From Dechloromonas denitrificans (GTDB lineage Bacteria; Pseudomonadota; Gammaproteobacteria; Burkholderiales; Rhodocyclaceae), in the NCBI RefSeq assembly GCF_020510685.1, contig NZ_CP075185.1:3782001-3846000 (forward strand): a stretch of 64,000 nucleotides of DNA, written 5' to 3'. Below the pieces are notes generated by a model. It saw only the letters and a list, made by a program, of their open reading frames with translations, searched no databases and was not told where the DNA came from. Below, one piece after another: positions 1-9,990 of this stretch. A program made the position numbers and the translations under genes. Positions within the stretch are counted from its first letter, which is position 1, and every line of letters begins with the position of its first letter.

Positions 1-32
1 CCCTATATTTGGATTGCAATGATTTGATCCAC

Positions 33-40
33 AAAGGAGA
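33..40 (+). promoter_or_regulatory. Ribosome binding site of hsp20
   Basis: AAAGGAGA lies 6 bases before the ATG at 47 and fixes the start of the small heat-shock gene. Only 46 bases precede the gene in the window, so no promoter can be judged. Confidence 0.8.
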
Positions 41-46
41 CCCACC

Positions 47-463
47 ATGGCAAACATCACCCGACTCGACCCGCTCGACGATCTTTTCCGCGGCTTCTTC
101 GTTCGCCCCGTCGAATTCAACGGCCAGACGCAACAACCGCCATCGATCAAACTGGATGTCAGGGAACAAGGCGAGAATTACCTGATCCATGCCGAATTAC
201 CCGGCGTCAAAAAGGAAGACATCCACGTCGTTGTCGATGGCAATCAGGTTTCGATCAGCGCCGAAGTCAAGCAGGAGAAGGAAACCCGGGAAGGTGAGCG
301 CCTGCTTCGTTCGGAACGCTATTTCGGCCGGGTTGCCCGCTCTTTCCAACTCGGGCAGGAAATCGACGATGCCAAGGCGGTGGCAAAATTCACCGATGGC
401 GTACTCGAATTGGCCTTGCCCAAACGGACGGCCAGCCCGAACAAACGCCTGAACATCGAATAG
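47..463 (+). CDS. Hsp20/alpha-crystallin family small heat-shock protein
   Basis: ATP-independent holdase chaperone of the cytosol that binds unfolding proteins under stress. The 138 residues show a short N-terminal arm, an alpha-crystallin domain from about residue 30 to 130 (beta strands around KLDVREQGENYLIHAELPGV) and the conserved G-x-L signature GVLELALPKR near the C-terminus. Length is usual for the family. A strong AAAGGAGA ribosome site supports the start. The gene ends 16 bases before the left duplication of the accessory element, and no terminator lies between; a terminator that would fit it sits on the far side of the element at 6556. Confidence 0.95.
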   Translation: MANITRLDPLDDLFRGFFVRPVEFNGQTQQPPSIKLDVREQGENYLIHAELPGVKKEDIHVVVDGNQVSISAEVKQEKETREGERLLRSERYFGRVARSFQLGQEIDDAKAVAKFTDGVLELALPKRTASPNKRLNIE

Positions 464-478
464 GCGAGACCGCCCAAG

Positions 479-483
479 ACGCA
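479..483. repeat. Left copy of 5-bp target-site duplication (ACGCA)
   Basis: ACGCA directly precedes the TGT end at 484. The same five bases directly follow the ACA end at 6549. Matching 5-bp direct repeats outside inverted ends are the footprint of transposition by Tn7-, Tn5053/Tn402- or Tn3-type enzymes. Confidence 0.8.
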
Positions 484-500
484 TGTAGGTTCTCAAAATT
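484..500 (+). repeat. Left terminal inverted repeat of the element
   Basis: TGTAGGTTCTCAAAATT matches the reverse complement of 6533-6549 at 16 of 17 positions. It is the outermost of several related motifs in the left end. Confidence 0.8.
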
Positions 501-541
501 CGACGAAAATGAACTCGCAGCCATTCAGATACTTATCAAAA

Positions 542-590
542 AATTCTGAGACTAACCCCAACTGCCTTTCTCAATTTCGCTGAAAAATCC
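542..590. repeat. Inner transposase-site-like repeats, left end
   Basis: AATTCTGAGACTAAC at 542-556 repeats the right-end sequence AATTCTGAGAACCTAC in the same orientation. TTTCTCAATTTCGC at 567-580, continuing as TGAAAAATCC, resembles the left terminus (TTCTCA, then AT-rich, then AAAAT). Several imperfect copies in a transposon end usually mark binding sites of the transposase. 464-678 holds no gene. Confidence 0.55.
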
Positions 591-678
591 TAAGCAGGAG
601 GCCCACCATGCTGGGCTTTCGAGAGCTTCGTCTATCTGCCGGGTGAGGTTGTGAGGAGGCCTGGTTAGAAGCAGGCCC

Positions 679-1446
679 CTAGCCTATTGATCCCACAAGA
701 TAGTGCGCATCTTTATGGGCCACGAAATATTCAGCGATCTCGGCAAACAAGGAATTTGCTGCCTCGCTGAACTCCGAGAAAACCTTGGTCGTAACGAAGA
801 TGTCTTCGCCGGCCAACGGCAGCCGCACGGCTTGGGCGATATTCATCTTGGGAAAGTCTCGAAAAAATCCACTTAGGTGTGGATTCTGAAATAGGTCTGG
901 GCGGATAGCGCGCAACTCTACAGCCGATTTTCCTTCGCCGTGTTTCACAGAATTCGCAAGTAGGCGAAGCTGGTTGATCTTCGGCCAGGCGGAAAGATTG
1001 CGTAAATCGAGCCTGAAATTATTGCTGTACCAGTCCGATACCTCATCGAGTTTTGTGTCGCGTGGTGGTGCGATCGAGAAAGCGCCGTCTCGGCACAGAT
1101 CGGCCAACTGCTGTTCAAGCAGATGAAATAGCCCTGCGGCAAACAGGTTCAGGCTAGTTTGACGGATGGCGACCATGGTGTCGTAGAAGATTTGGCCCTT
1201 GTCTTCTGCCGCTTCTGCCGCGATGCTCATGTCGCCATCCCAGTCCTCTCCCGCTGGTTGTTCGCCAAGACGTTTGAATTCGAGATCAGCGATTGCATCG
1301 GCTCTTTCTGACAAATTTGCGAAGACGGGCACAGCATCTTCCATCACGTACCGGCCAAATGCTTTTACATACGGGATAGCCGAGTGGCGTACTCGGTCGG
1401 CCATATAGAGCCCAGTGACTGACATACGGTTGAGGGAGATACCCAT
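679..1446 (-). CDS. Hypothetical protein, possibly HEPN-like
   Basis: 255 residues, soluble, no signal peptide or membrane segment. I do not recognise the family. The stretch LRLLANSVKHGEG at about two-thirds of the length resembles the N-x-x-K-H helix of HEPN-like proteins, a fold used in many RNase toxins and abortive-infection systems; the spacing is not the classical R-X4-6-H, so this is a weak hint. It starts 3 bases after the stop of the 147-residue gene, so the two are co-transcribed and probably translationally coupled. It is the last gene of a minus-strand unit in the left part of the element. Confidence 0.6.
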   Translation of the reverse strand: MGISLNRMSVTGLYMADRVRHSAIPYVKAFGRYVMEDAVPVFANLSERADAIADLEFKRLGEQPAGEDWDGDMSIAAEAAEDKGQIFYDTMVAIRQTSLNLFAAGLFHLLEQQLADLCRDGAFSIAPPRDTKLDEVSDWYSNNFRLDLRNLSAWPKINQLRLLANSVKHGEGKSAVELRAIRPDLFQNPHLSGFFRDFPKMNIAQAVRLPLAGEDIFVTTKVFSEFSEAANSLFAEIAEYFVAHKDAHYLVGSIG

Positions 1447-1449
1447 TAG

Positions 1450-1893
1450 TTACGGGAGTGTGGCTACAAGTTTTTCTGTTTTCAGCCATAACTCGTCAGC
1501 GTTCGGAACTCTGAAATATATGTCTTCGACTCCGCCTCCTGATCCATGAGAAATCTCCCATCGCGTTACAGTTGGCCCCGTGCCAAATGCCGCGCCGCCA
1601 TCTTCCGTGATGCGACTTGCCCCCTGATCTGCTACCGAGACTCCGTAGGCATAAGACAAGCATGGGTGGAATTGAAATTCCTCAATTTTTGATATTGGCA
1701 GAACGGCAACTAGAAGCGAGTGAGAACCGTCGCACTCGGAATGGTCACATTCAAACTCAACCCGGAAATCCGGACACCAGTTATTTACCGGTACAGGGTT
1801 TTTATGCCACTTCCACCCAGCCAGATCAAAGAACGCAGCCCAACGGGCTTCGAGTTGTGTTCTAAATTCCAGCCTCTTGTAAATGGCGGTCAT
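1450..1893 (-). CDS. PD-(D/E)XK-like protein with a degenerate active site
   Basis: 147 residues. The N-terminus (FRTQLEARWAAFFDLAGWKW, then CPDFRVEF) matches the layout I know from small phage and plasmid proteins of PD-(D/E)XK type, where a conserved E-A-R-W helix precedes a P-D-F strand. In those proteins the next strand usually carries V-E-V-K-P; here the corresponding position reads VAVLP, so the expected Glu and Lys are missing. It may be a binding protein rather than an active nuclease. GAGGA eight bases before the ATG supports the start. It precedes the HEPN-like gene by 3 bases. Confidence 0.6.
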   Translation of the reverse strand: MTAIYKRLEFRTQLEARWAAFFDLAGWKWHKNPVPVNNWCPDFRVEFECDHSECDGSHSLLVAVLPISKIEEFQFHPCLSYAYGVSVADQGASRITEDGGAAFGTGPTVTRWEISHGSGGGVEDIYFRVPNADELWLKTEKLVATLP

Positions 1894-1931
1894 AAAAGGG
1901 TTCCTCAGATTCGGTTAATGATGATGTTCAA

Positions 1932-1965
1932 TGCCTGTAGGCGATGCTTGGATCGCACACAGGCA
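1932..1965 (-). other. Imperfect hairpin between two cargo genes
   Basis: TGCCTGT pairs with ACAGGCA and GCGAT with ATCGC, giving a 7+5 bp stem with a small internal AG/AC loop. It lies just after the stop of the 65-residue gene on the minus strand and before the 147-residue gene. No T-run follows, so it is unlikely to be an intrinsic terminator; it could shape or stabilise the transcript. Confidence 0.4.
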
Positions 1966-1967
1966 AA

Positions 1968-2165
1968 TCACCTATTGGCTACAGGCACCGTCGGCCCAGC
2001 GAGAACACCATTTGCAGCTGAGCCAAGCCCTCTGGATTTGGCTAAGGCCCGCATAAATGCCGGCCGCGTTTTTTCCAGATAGGCCGCCATTCGGGCTTTC
2101 CGGTCATCCATTTGAGCAATGGCACTTGCCTCTTTGCCGAGATTGCGTACGGGGGCTCTTTTCAT
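1968..2165 (-). CDS. Small hypothetical basic protein
   Basis: 65 residues starting MKRAPVRNLGKEAS, rich in Arg, Lys and Ala. I chose the ATG at 2165, not the upstream one at 2207, because GGAAGG stands directly in front of it. The middle (MDDRKARMAAYLEKTRPAFMRALAKSRG) should form one or two charged helices. I do not recognise the family. It precedes the 147- and 255-residue genes on the same strand and may belong to their transcript. It could be a small DNA-binding or antitoxin-like partner, but nothing in the sequence proves this. Confidence 0.45.
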   Translation of the reverse strand: MKRAPVRNLGKEASAIAQMDDRKARMAAYLEKTRPAFMRALAKSRGLGSAANGVLAGPTVPVANR

Positions 2166-2241
2166 TTTTTCCTTCCAATTCCTGCCATCGTAACGGGCCG
2201 CTCGCATACATTCAATGGCGGCCTAGACGTAAACTCCGGGT

Positions 2242-2280
2242 GAAAAATAGAAGGGCCCCGGAAACACTACCCGGGCCCCT
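2242..2280 (-). terminator. Intrinsic terminator of the 490-residue gene
   Basis: On the minus strand a GC-rich stem (2253-2261 with 2271-2279, one mismatch) is followed by a T-rich run at 2249-2242. It starts about 10 bases after the stop at 2291. Confidence 0.65.
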
Positions 2281-2290
2281 CACCACTGTG

Positions 2291-3763
2291 TCAGCGAGAT
2301 AACGGCGGCCATTGCCCGCGGATATCGCCCCGCCCCCAGGAAGCCGGCGCCGAAGGGTTGTCGGCTGGCTCCTCAATTATCCGCCGGAGCCGTTCGATCT
2401 GCTCCAGCGAGACGTTCTGGATCGTTGCTAAATCCTCGCTGTCATAGTCGCTCGTCACCGTGAGTTCATTGTTTTCCGCGTCGTGGCGCAGGGTTGCCTT
2501 GTACAGAGCGATGCTTTCCGCCGTCGTACGGGCGCTGCCGGCATCAAATTGCTCAAGCGAAAGATACGCCCTGTGATGTGCATCAAATACGCGTAACCAC
2601 CAGTCGCCGAGTTGTAGCGTCCTGTCGCCAGTCGATCCAAGGCGGGCATTCGCCGCAAGCATCTTCCTACCGAAATCGCCGCTCCAGCCGAGTACCGCCA
2701 TTGGGTCGCCGCCTGCAGCCAGGGTTGCCGCGACTTGTTCGGCCAGCGTGTAGTAATCGTTGGAATTTGCCTGCTCGAGGAGGTCGACCGGTGTGCAAAC
2801 GGGGAAGCCTTCGCGATCATGGTCGTTTGGCCCATCGGCGAAAGATGCCGCAACGCAAAAGCCATCCGACATCGTTGCATTTCCGCAGCTATCGACCACC
2901 AATGGTTCGCCATCCCAGGATTCCAGGATATTCCCGAAAGCCCAGACTGCCTCGCCCGCAGTCCGGTAATAGCGCCATGCAGCGGTATCCGTATAGTTCC
3001 CAGCCACCGCAAACGGGATCGTTCCCACGCGTGCCTTGCCATCATGGGCGACCAGATGCTGCCAGTTGCTGGCGCCGAACAACTGCGCCACGAATTCCTG
3101 GGCAATATGGCGTTTCACCGGGACGCCCAGCGATGCCATTGCCTGCATCATTGCCGTTGCCCAGTTGGCAGGGAATGGTAGTAGCAGGAAACCTTCCGGC
3201 TCTTGGTAATGGTCGCGGTCGAGATGAAACTCAATGGAAGCGAATCCCGGCAGAGAACGGAGCCTGGCTGCCATGCGTTCACTTTCACCATGGGTGCGGA
3301 TGCCCTTCAAGGCGTTTTGGACCCGCTGGCAATGTTTGTGCTGGTAGGGTTCGAAATGTATCCGGCGGATTTCGGCAACCGTTTTGTCGCTTACCCGCAA
3401 TCGGACTCCATCGGGAAGCCGGTCAACCGCAGAGGGGAAGATTCGCTCGCGGTCGCAAACTCTGAGGACAGAGGCGAGCGCATCGATGAAGGTACGTGCG
3501 GCCTGGACCGAATATGCCGATAGATCGCTGTCCACTTCGCCGGCGACGACCGTGTGCCAGTCGGACCTGCCTTCTTTTTCCAGCAGCCGCTCCGCTGCTA
3601 GGTGATCGATCCCCTCAAAGCGGTCCAGCAGTGCTTTGTGCAGCGCCTGCTCGTCGAGAACCGACATGCCATGCTTGGCAAGATATCGACCAATGCGGCG
3701 GGCGCCAAAAGTATAGAAGTTACCGGAACCTTCGGGGAAGGAAGCAATTTTGTCTGACATCAT
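2291..3763 (-). CDS. Hypothetical protein with a glyoxalase-superfamily-like segment
   Basis: 490 residues, acidic, soluble. I do not recognise the whole protein. The segment VKRHIAQEFVAQLFGASNWQ (around residue 220) resembles a short helical motif I know from proteins labelled glyoxalase-superfamily in plasmids and mobile elements, where Q-A-x-E-x-I-A...G-x-x-N-W recurs. The rest has no visible catalytic motif. GGAGAAA precedes two adjacent ATG codons (3763 and 3760); the second has the better spacing. It has its own terminator and is read away from the HNH remnant. Confidence 0.6.
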   Translation of the reverse strand: MMSDKIASFPEGSGNFYTFGARRIGRYLAKHGMSVLDEQALHKALLDRFEGIDHLAAERLLEKEGRSDWHTVVAGEVDSDLSAYSVQAARTFIDALASVLRVCDRERIFPSAVDRLPDGVRLRVSDKTVAEIRRIHFEPYQHKHCQRVQNALKGIRTHGESERMAARLRSLPGFASIEFHLDRDHYQEPEGFLLLPFPANWATAMMQAMASLGVPVKRHIAQEFVAQLFGASNWQHLVAHDGKARVGTIPFAVAGNYTDTAAWRYYRTAGEAVWAFGNILESWDGEPLVVDSCGNATMSDGFCVAASFADGPNDHDREGFPVCTPVDLLEQANSNDYYTLAEQVAATLAAGGDPMAVLGWSGDFGRKMLAANARLGSTGDRTLQLGDWWLRVFDAHHRAYLSLEQFDAGSARTTAESIALYKATLRHDAENNELTVTSDYDSEDLATIQNVSLEQIERLRRIIEEPADNPSAPASWGRGDIRGQWPPLSR

Positions 3764-4013
3764 TTTCTCCAGATATGAACGCCTTTGATTCTGGTGTGCG
3801 CTCCAGAGCGACGCTCAATGGAAAAAGATGATGCTGATGATGCGAGAGAGATCCTGATTCGCCCTATCGCTTTTTGCGACGCGCACTGGCCGGTATCGGA
3901 TAACCGTTCTGTTATCTTAACGGAATTGTCCATCCATGCAAATGGTGTGCTTATTTCATCCGCAACTAACTGCCTAGCAAATCGGCTGAAAGCGCTCGCC
4001 CGAGGTTCATCTC

Positions 4014-4262
4014 ATGATTACAGGCTGCATTCTTTGCGAAGACCCGAATGCTGAACTAACGGAAGAGCACATCTTTCCTCTGAACGCGGGAGGAGGCCTA
4101 CAGCCGAACGTGGAACCCGTACTACCGTTGCTCCGCTGTATACGTTATTACAATCGGCTGGTGTTCAAACCGCCTCCATCGCCTGATTTGCCCCTGCTTT
4201 TGGCGAAACGTGCCCCATTGGTCAATAGCGGCACCAACAAGTTCGTCTATTTATTCCTATAG
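4014..4262 (+). pseudogene. HNH-endonuclease remnant
   Basis: The 82-residue frame starts MITGCILCEDPNAELTEEHI followed by FPLNAGG, which is the classic opening of an HNH nuclease: C-x-x-C, then T-E-E-H-I-x-P and a Gly pair. After the GGG the sequence loses the expected second C-x-x-C and Asn/His, turning into proline-rich residues that do not resemble the family. I read it as a truncated or frame-disrupted copy of a longer gene, with the intact start retained. It lies just upstream of the CoiA-like gene on the same strand. 3764-4013 before it is AT-rich and probably promoter sequence. Confidence 0.5.
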
Positions 4263-4360
4263 AATACCCAACACGACTCTTGGTCAACAAACATGGATAC
4301 GAGCAGCTCCACCAGCTGGATAGTCGAATCAGGCCAAGAGGATCGGCACCGCCCTCTGCT

Positions 4361-4365
4361 GGAGG
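4361..4365 (+). promoter_or_regulatory. Ribosome site choosing the internal start of the CoiA-like gene
   Basis: GGAGG ends 8 bases before the ATG at 4374, whereas no ribosome site is visible before the longer frame's ATG at 4293. Confidence 0.6.
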
Positions 4366-4373
4366 ATTTGGTG

Positions 4374-5873
4374 ATGGCATGGGCGCGGGATCGCACCACT
4401 GGAGAGCCGCGCTACATAGGCGAACTGAAGGCCCACCAGACGGGCGCTGCGTGCAACTGTGAGTGTTATAGCTGCGGGCTGCCCTTGCAGGCAGTGAATG
4501 CCGGAAATCCGAATTACAAGCGCCGCCCATCATTTCGGCACCCAGCTGGTGCGGCCAAGGATGAATGCCTGATCCTGTCGGCTCGGGTCGCTGCGCTGGA
4601 AATGCTGCAACGTGAAGGCAATCTCCGATTGCCCGTGCGGCGAATCGAAGGAGCCGTTCAGGGTTTGTCAGGGCAGTACCACAATGCATGGGCCGTTGCT
4701 CCCGCTGAAACAGTGCGTGTCGCTCGTTTCGAGTTTCGGGACAAGACCGCCGCAGTTATCACGCTCGACGACGGCCGAATCTTCCGGCTCGTGCTGGAGG
4801 GGTCGATTGCTGCCCAGCAACATGACTTTGGCGCGACCTCGCTGATCCCGACCATCGTAATGGCCATCGACGATCCAGCCCTTGCGGGGATGCCACCAGA
4901 CGAACTGCGCAAGCGGATCACGATAATCTCCGAGCATGCCCTGTGGTGCTCGCACTGGAATGATAAGGCGCTGGCCAAGGAAGCCGAAGACAAAGCGGTT
5001 GATGAGGCCAGGCAAGCATTGGACTGGGGCGCAGCCGACCGGGAGACATTGCTGCACCTGATCGCCAAGCAGATTCTGGAAGAAGAGAAGCGGATTCGAT
5101 TGCCTGACCTGACCAGTATGGCACGCACTACGCTGCAGGATGGCGAATCTTTGACGGCCAGCAAGAGCTATCTTGGCGCAATGGTTCAACTGGACGACGT
5201 GGTGCTGGAGAAAGGCATAGGCCGCACCCGCCCCGACGTGATCGCCCAGATGCGGGAATCCTTTCCATGGGAGGCAGGGCCGATCCTGATTGAAGTGACG
5301 GTCACGAACGCGATCACTGAAGAACGGATGCAGCGGATTCGGCAGAACAATTTGCCGACGCTGGAGATCGACATTCGCCAGTTGGGCGGCAAGGTATCTC
5401 GCGGCGAATATGCCCGACTCGTGGTGGATGAAGTTGCGGGGAAACGCTGGCTCTATCATCCCGCCGAGGTGTTGTTACGCCAGCGAGCGACAGTCACGCT
5501 TACCCAACTGGCCTCCGAGCGTAATCGGGAGATCGAGCAACGCCGGGAGCAAGAAGCCGAGCAGGCAAAGTTCCGGAAAATCCCGGAGAGCCTGCAACGC
5601 ATTATTCCTCCGCCGTCTGAGCGCACAGCGGCCGGCAGCTATCCGCGCAAGCCGAACACACATGACTGGAAGCACGGCCCGGTTTCAACGGCCAACAACG
5701 CCCAGTGGCGGTCCTGTGGCTGTACCCAGTGGGAAGATGTGCTGCACTACGGTGAGAATGGCCGTGCCGAGCGTCAACCGGTCGCTATCGCGCTTCGGAT
5801 GTGCTCCGAGCGCTATAGTTATTCGGTCGGCTTGCTGCGGGGCATCTGGTTGTCGGCTGGCCTAATCCAATAG
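4374..5873 (+). CDS. CoiA-like protein with predicted PD-(D/E)XK nuclease domain
   Basis: 499 residues from the ATG at 4374 (526 from 4293). The N-terminus MAWARDRTTGEPRYIGELKA fits the usual CoiA opening. It is followed by a Cys-rich zinc-ribbon-like stretch (C27, C29, C31, C34) and a F-R-H motif with a later Cys. A nuclease core follows: P-D at D288 and IEVTVTNAITEERMQRI with E307, with Thr where many relatives have Lys or Gln. A charged helix near 390-420 and a Trp/Cys-rich tail (CGCTQWEDV) complete it. CoiA proteins act in natural competence; distant CoiA-like proteins also occur in mobile and defence-related loci. Substrate is unknown. Confidence 0.7.
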   Translation: MAWARDRTTGEPRYIGELKAHQTGAACNCECYSCGLPLQAVNAGNPNYKRRPSFRHPAGAAKDECLILSARVAALEMLQREGNLRLPVRRIEGAVQGLSGQYHNAWAVAPAETVRVARFEFRDKTAAVITLDDGRIFRLVLEGSIAAQQHDFGATSLIPTIVMAIDDPALAGMPPDELRKRITIISEHALWCSHWNDKALAKEAEDKAVDEARQALDWGAADRETLLHLIAKQILEEEKRIRLPDLTSMARTTLQDGESLTASKSYLGAMVQLDDVVLEKGIGRTRPDVIAQMRESFPWEAGPILIEVTVTNAITEERMQRIRQNNLPTLEIDIRQLGGKVSRGEYARLVVDEVAGKRWLYHPAEVLLRQRATVTLTQLASERNREIEQRREQEAEQAKFRKIPESLQRIIPPPSERTAAGSYPRKPNTHDWKHGPVSTANNAQWRSCGCTQWEDVLHYGENGRAERQPVAIALRMCSERYSYSVGLLRGIWLSAGLIQ

Positions 5874-6009
5874 TTCGACGTTGCTACTGAATAAGCAGGA
5901 CGGCTCTCAAGTAAATAGACCAACAACACGATTTGTCGTTGATCTCTACATTTGCTGGTCGCTTTGAGTTGAGCCGAGACCGCCGTTATGCCAAAAGGGG
6001 GAATTCAAC

Positions 6010-6339
6010 TTGTACAATAGCTGGACAGTCTGGGTGCAGGGAAAAGTGGCGACCAACTTAGACATTGGGCGCCTGATAGTGGACGACGAATGCTTCGTTT
6101 CTGCGAATACAAAGCTCTGCGATTTCGCCAATTCAGCCTGCCTATCCTCGGAATCCTTGGCCAGGCGTTATTTAGAGGCACTCCTCCCCGTCCTGAAAAA
6201 ACGCTATGGGGACGGTATCCGTCTCTTCGTGTTCGACCGTGGACCGCAGGGACGCCCGGAATTCGACGACCTCTTGGTCACGGCTCGCATTGAGCAGGGG
6301 GTTTTCGCTCCCAACCGTAGACCGAAGGTGCTTCCCTGA
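6010..6339 (+). CDS. Hypothetical small protein (TTG start)
   Basis: 109 residues from a TTG that follows AAAGGGGG with 8 bases between. No signal peptide, membrane segment or recognised motif; the C-terminal part (IRLFVFDRGPQGRPEFDDLL) is a plausible folded segment. It is the last reading frame inside the right end of the element. It may be a real cargo gene or chance; codon use is mixed. Confidence 0.35.
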   Translation: MYNSWTVWVQGKVATNLDIGRLIVDDECFVSANTKLCDFANSACLSSESLARRYLEALLPVLKKRYGDGIRLFVFDRGPQGRPEFDDLLVTARIEQGVFAPNRRPKVLP

Positions 6340-6478
6340 CGAATCTAACCCACTCAAGCGCCTAAAGCAGAATGGTCGGCGGTCATCACCTTTCCGACTA
6401 ACTATTTCTGGCCAGAGCGGAAGATTTGAAGCCTTACCAATATTCCGATAACCGACTTTATTTACTCATGTAAGTGAA

Positions 6479-6510
6479 AAAGGCTCCTTGCGGAGCCTTT
6501 CGGATTTTTA
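6479..6510 (+). terminator. Terminator inside the right end of the element
   Basis: AAAGGCTCC (6479-6487) and GGAGCCTTT (6492-6500) form a 9-bp stem with a TTGC loop, followed by CGGATTTTT. It would stop cargo transcripts before they leave the element. Confidence 0.7.
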
Positions 6511-6525
6511 AAGTACTGAGAATTT
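6502..6525 (-). repeat. Inner transposase-site-like repeat, right end
   Basis: Read on the minus strand it contains TTCTCAGTAC followed by TTTAAAAATCC. It resembles the left-end copy at 567-590 and the terminal repeats. Confidence 0.5.
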
Positions 6526-6530
6526 TTTAA

Positions 6531-7507
<977 letters not shown>

Positions 7508-7508
<1 letters not shown>

Positions 7509-8152
7509 TGGGGGCATCGGATCGCGTCTGGTTGTTCGATCTGGACAACACGCTGCATGACGCGAGTCCGCACATCTTTCCTCACATCAACCGCTCGATG
7601 CGCGAATACATCGAGCGGCATCTCGGCGTCGACGAGGACGAGGCCAACCGCATTCGCCAGGGCTACTGGCACCGTTACGGCGCCACGCTACTCGGTCTGA
7701 TGCGCCACCATGGCACCGATCCGGCCCATTTCCTCAAGGAAACCCACCAGTTCCCCGACCTGCGCCGCATGGTCATTTTTCCGCGCCAGACCCTGCATAC
7801 GCTGCGTCGCCTGCCGGGGCGCAAGATCATGTTCTCCAACGCCCCCCGCCACTACATGGAAGGCGTACTGGAAATTACCGGCCTGTGGCGCTGCTTCGAC
7901 GCGATTTACTCGGTCGAAAGCACTCGTTTCCGCCCGAAACCGATGGCTTCCGGATACCGCGCCCTGCTCCAGGCGGAGCGTCTCGACCCCCGGCGCTGCA
8001 TCATGGTTGAGGACAGCCTGATCAACCTGATTACCGCCAAGAAACTCGGCATGAAGACCGTGTGGGTAAGTACTGGCTCACAGGGCTCGCCCTATGTTGA
8101 CGTCAAGGTTGGCTCGGTGCTGCAACTACCGGCGCGTTGCGGTCGACTATAA
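7508..8152 (+). CDS. Pyrimidine 5'-nucleotidase, HAD superfamily
   Basis: 214 residues with the HAD motifs FDLDNT (nucleophile D11, acid/base D13), a Ser/Asn motif MFSNAPRHY, a Lys in FRPKP and the acidic loop MVEDSLINL. A helical cap of about 60 residues sits after motif I, as in SDT1-type pyrimidine nucleotidases, which dephosphorylate UMP/CMP. Substrate is inferred from that subfamily. It overlaps argB by one base and precedes slmA, an arrangement common in betaproteobacteria. Confidence 0.85.
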
Positions 8153-8190
8153 TTTCCCGACACAAAGCCAATAATCAAGAGGGGGCAATC

Positions 8191-8802
8191 ATGGCGACCA
8201 AACCGGGCGAGCGGCGCCTGCAAATCCTGCAGACACTGGCCAGCATGCTGGAGACCCCGAAAGGCGAAAAGATCACGACGGCAGCCCTGGCCGGGCAGCT
8301 CGACTGCTCGGAAGCCGCTCTCTATCGCCACTTTGCCAGCAAGGCCCAGATGTACGACGGGCTGATCGAGTTCATTGAGCAAAGCCTGTTTGGGGTCATC
8401 AACCAGATCACCAGCGATGAAAACGAGGGCCTCAAGCAAGTCGAGCAAATCGTCGCCTTGCTGCTCCGCTTTGCCCAAAAAAACCGGGGAATGACCCGGG
8501 TCTTGATTGGCGATGCGCTGGTCAATGAAAACGAGCGCTTGCAGGCACGCATCAATGCCCTGCTCGACAAGGTTGAAGCCGCACTCAAGCAATCCTTGCG
8601 CATCGCTGCGACCCAGGAAAACCTGAAAGCCGACGCCGACTTCGGTGCCCTCGCCAACCTGCTGCGCTGCTATGCCGTTGGCCGCTGGGAACAATATGCC
8701 CGTAGCGGGTTCAGCCGCGAACCATTGGCCCAATGGCCGCAACAATGGACCATGCTGTATTTCGCCTGCTTGTCGCAGTCCGGCACACCGGGCAGCGACT
8801 GA
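8191..8802 (+). CDS. slmA: Nucleoid occlusion factor SlmA
   Basis: TetR-fold DNA-binding protein that binds sites spread over the chromosome and blocks FtsZ assembly over the nucleoid. 203 residues. The helix-turn-helix is at about residues 30-55 (TTAALAGQLDCSEAALYRHF), followed by a helical dimer domain. Start at 8191 is chosen for the GAGGGGG ribosome site. SlmA versus another TetR member is judged from the RRLQILQTLASMLE opening and the argB neighbourhood. Confidence 0.9.
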   Translation: MATKPGERRLQILQTLASMLETPKGEKITTAALAGQLDCSEAALYRHFASKAQMYDGLIEFIEQSLFGVINQITSDENEGLKQVEQIVALLLRFAQKNRGMTRVLIGDALVNENERLQARINALLDKVEAALKQSLRIAATQENLKADADFGALANLLRCYAVGRWEQYARSGFSREPLAQWPQQWTMLYFACLSQSGTPGSD

Positions 8803-8810
8803 AAAACAAA

Positions 8811-8828
8811 GGGCGGCCATGGCCGCCC
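8811..8828. terminator. Perfect palindrome terminator between slmA and hemB
   Basis: GGGCGGCCATGGCCGCCC is self-complementary. On the minus strand it is followed by TTTGTTTTT, so it terminates hemB; it may also weakly stop slmA transcripts. Confidence 0.7.
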
Positions 8829-8856
8829 TCGTCGTAAGTCCCTGCTGCCGAGCCAA

Positions 8857-9861
<1,005 letters not shown>

Positions 9862-9990
9862 TCAACCTCAATCAATTCGACAGAAAAATTATCAACCAGC
9901 GAGGAACTTTGCACATTGACCAGCGTCAGAGATTGCAGATGGCACGCGCTATCTCCCGCTTCACCTCCCTGAGCGGGTGCCTTGACTACG

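Noticed and set aside
1932-1965. Integron attC site
   Set aside because: The hairpin lacks paired R-box core sites (GTTRRRY/RYYYAAC) in the needed places and no integrase is near.
3785-4054. 89-residue frame before the HNH remnant
   Set aside because: No ribosome site, no motif, low-quality protein sequence; the region is more likely upstream control sequence.
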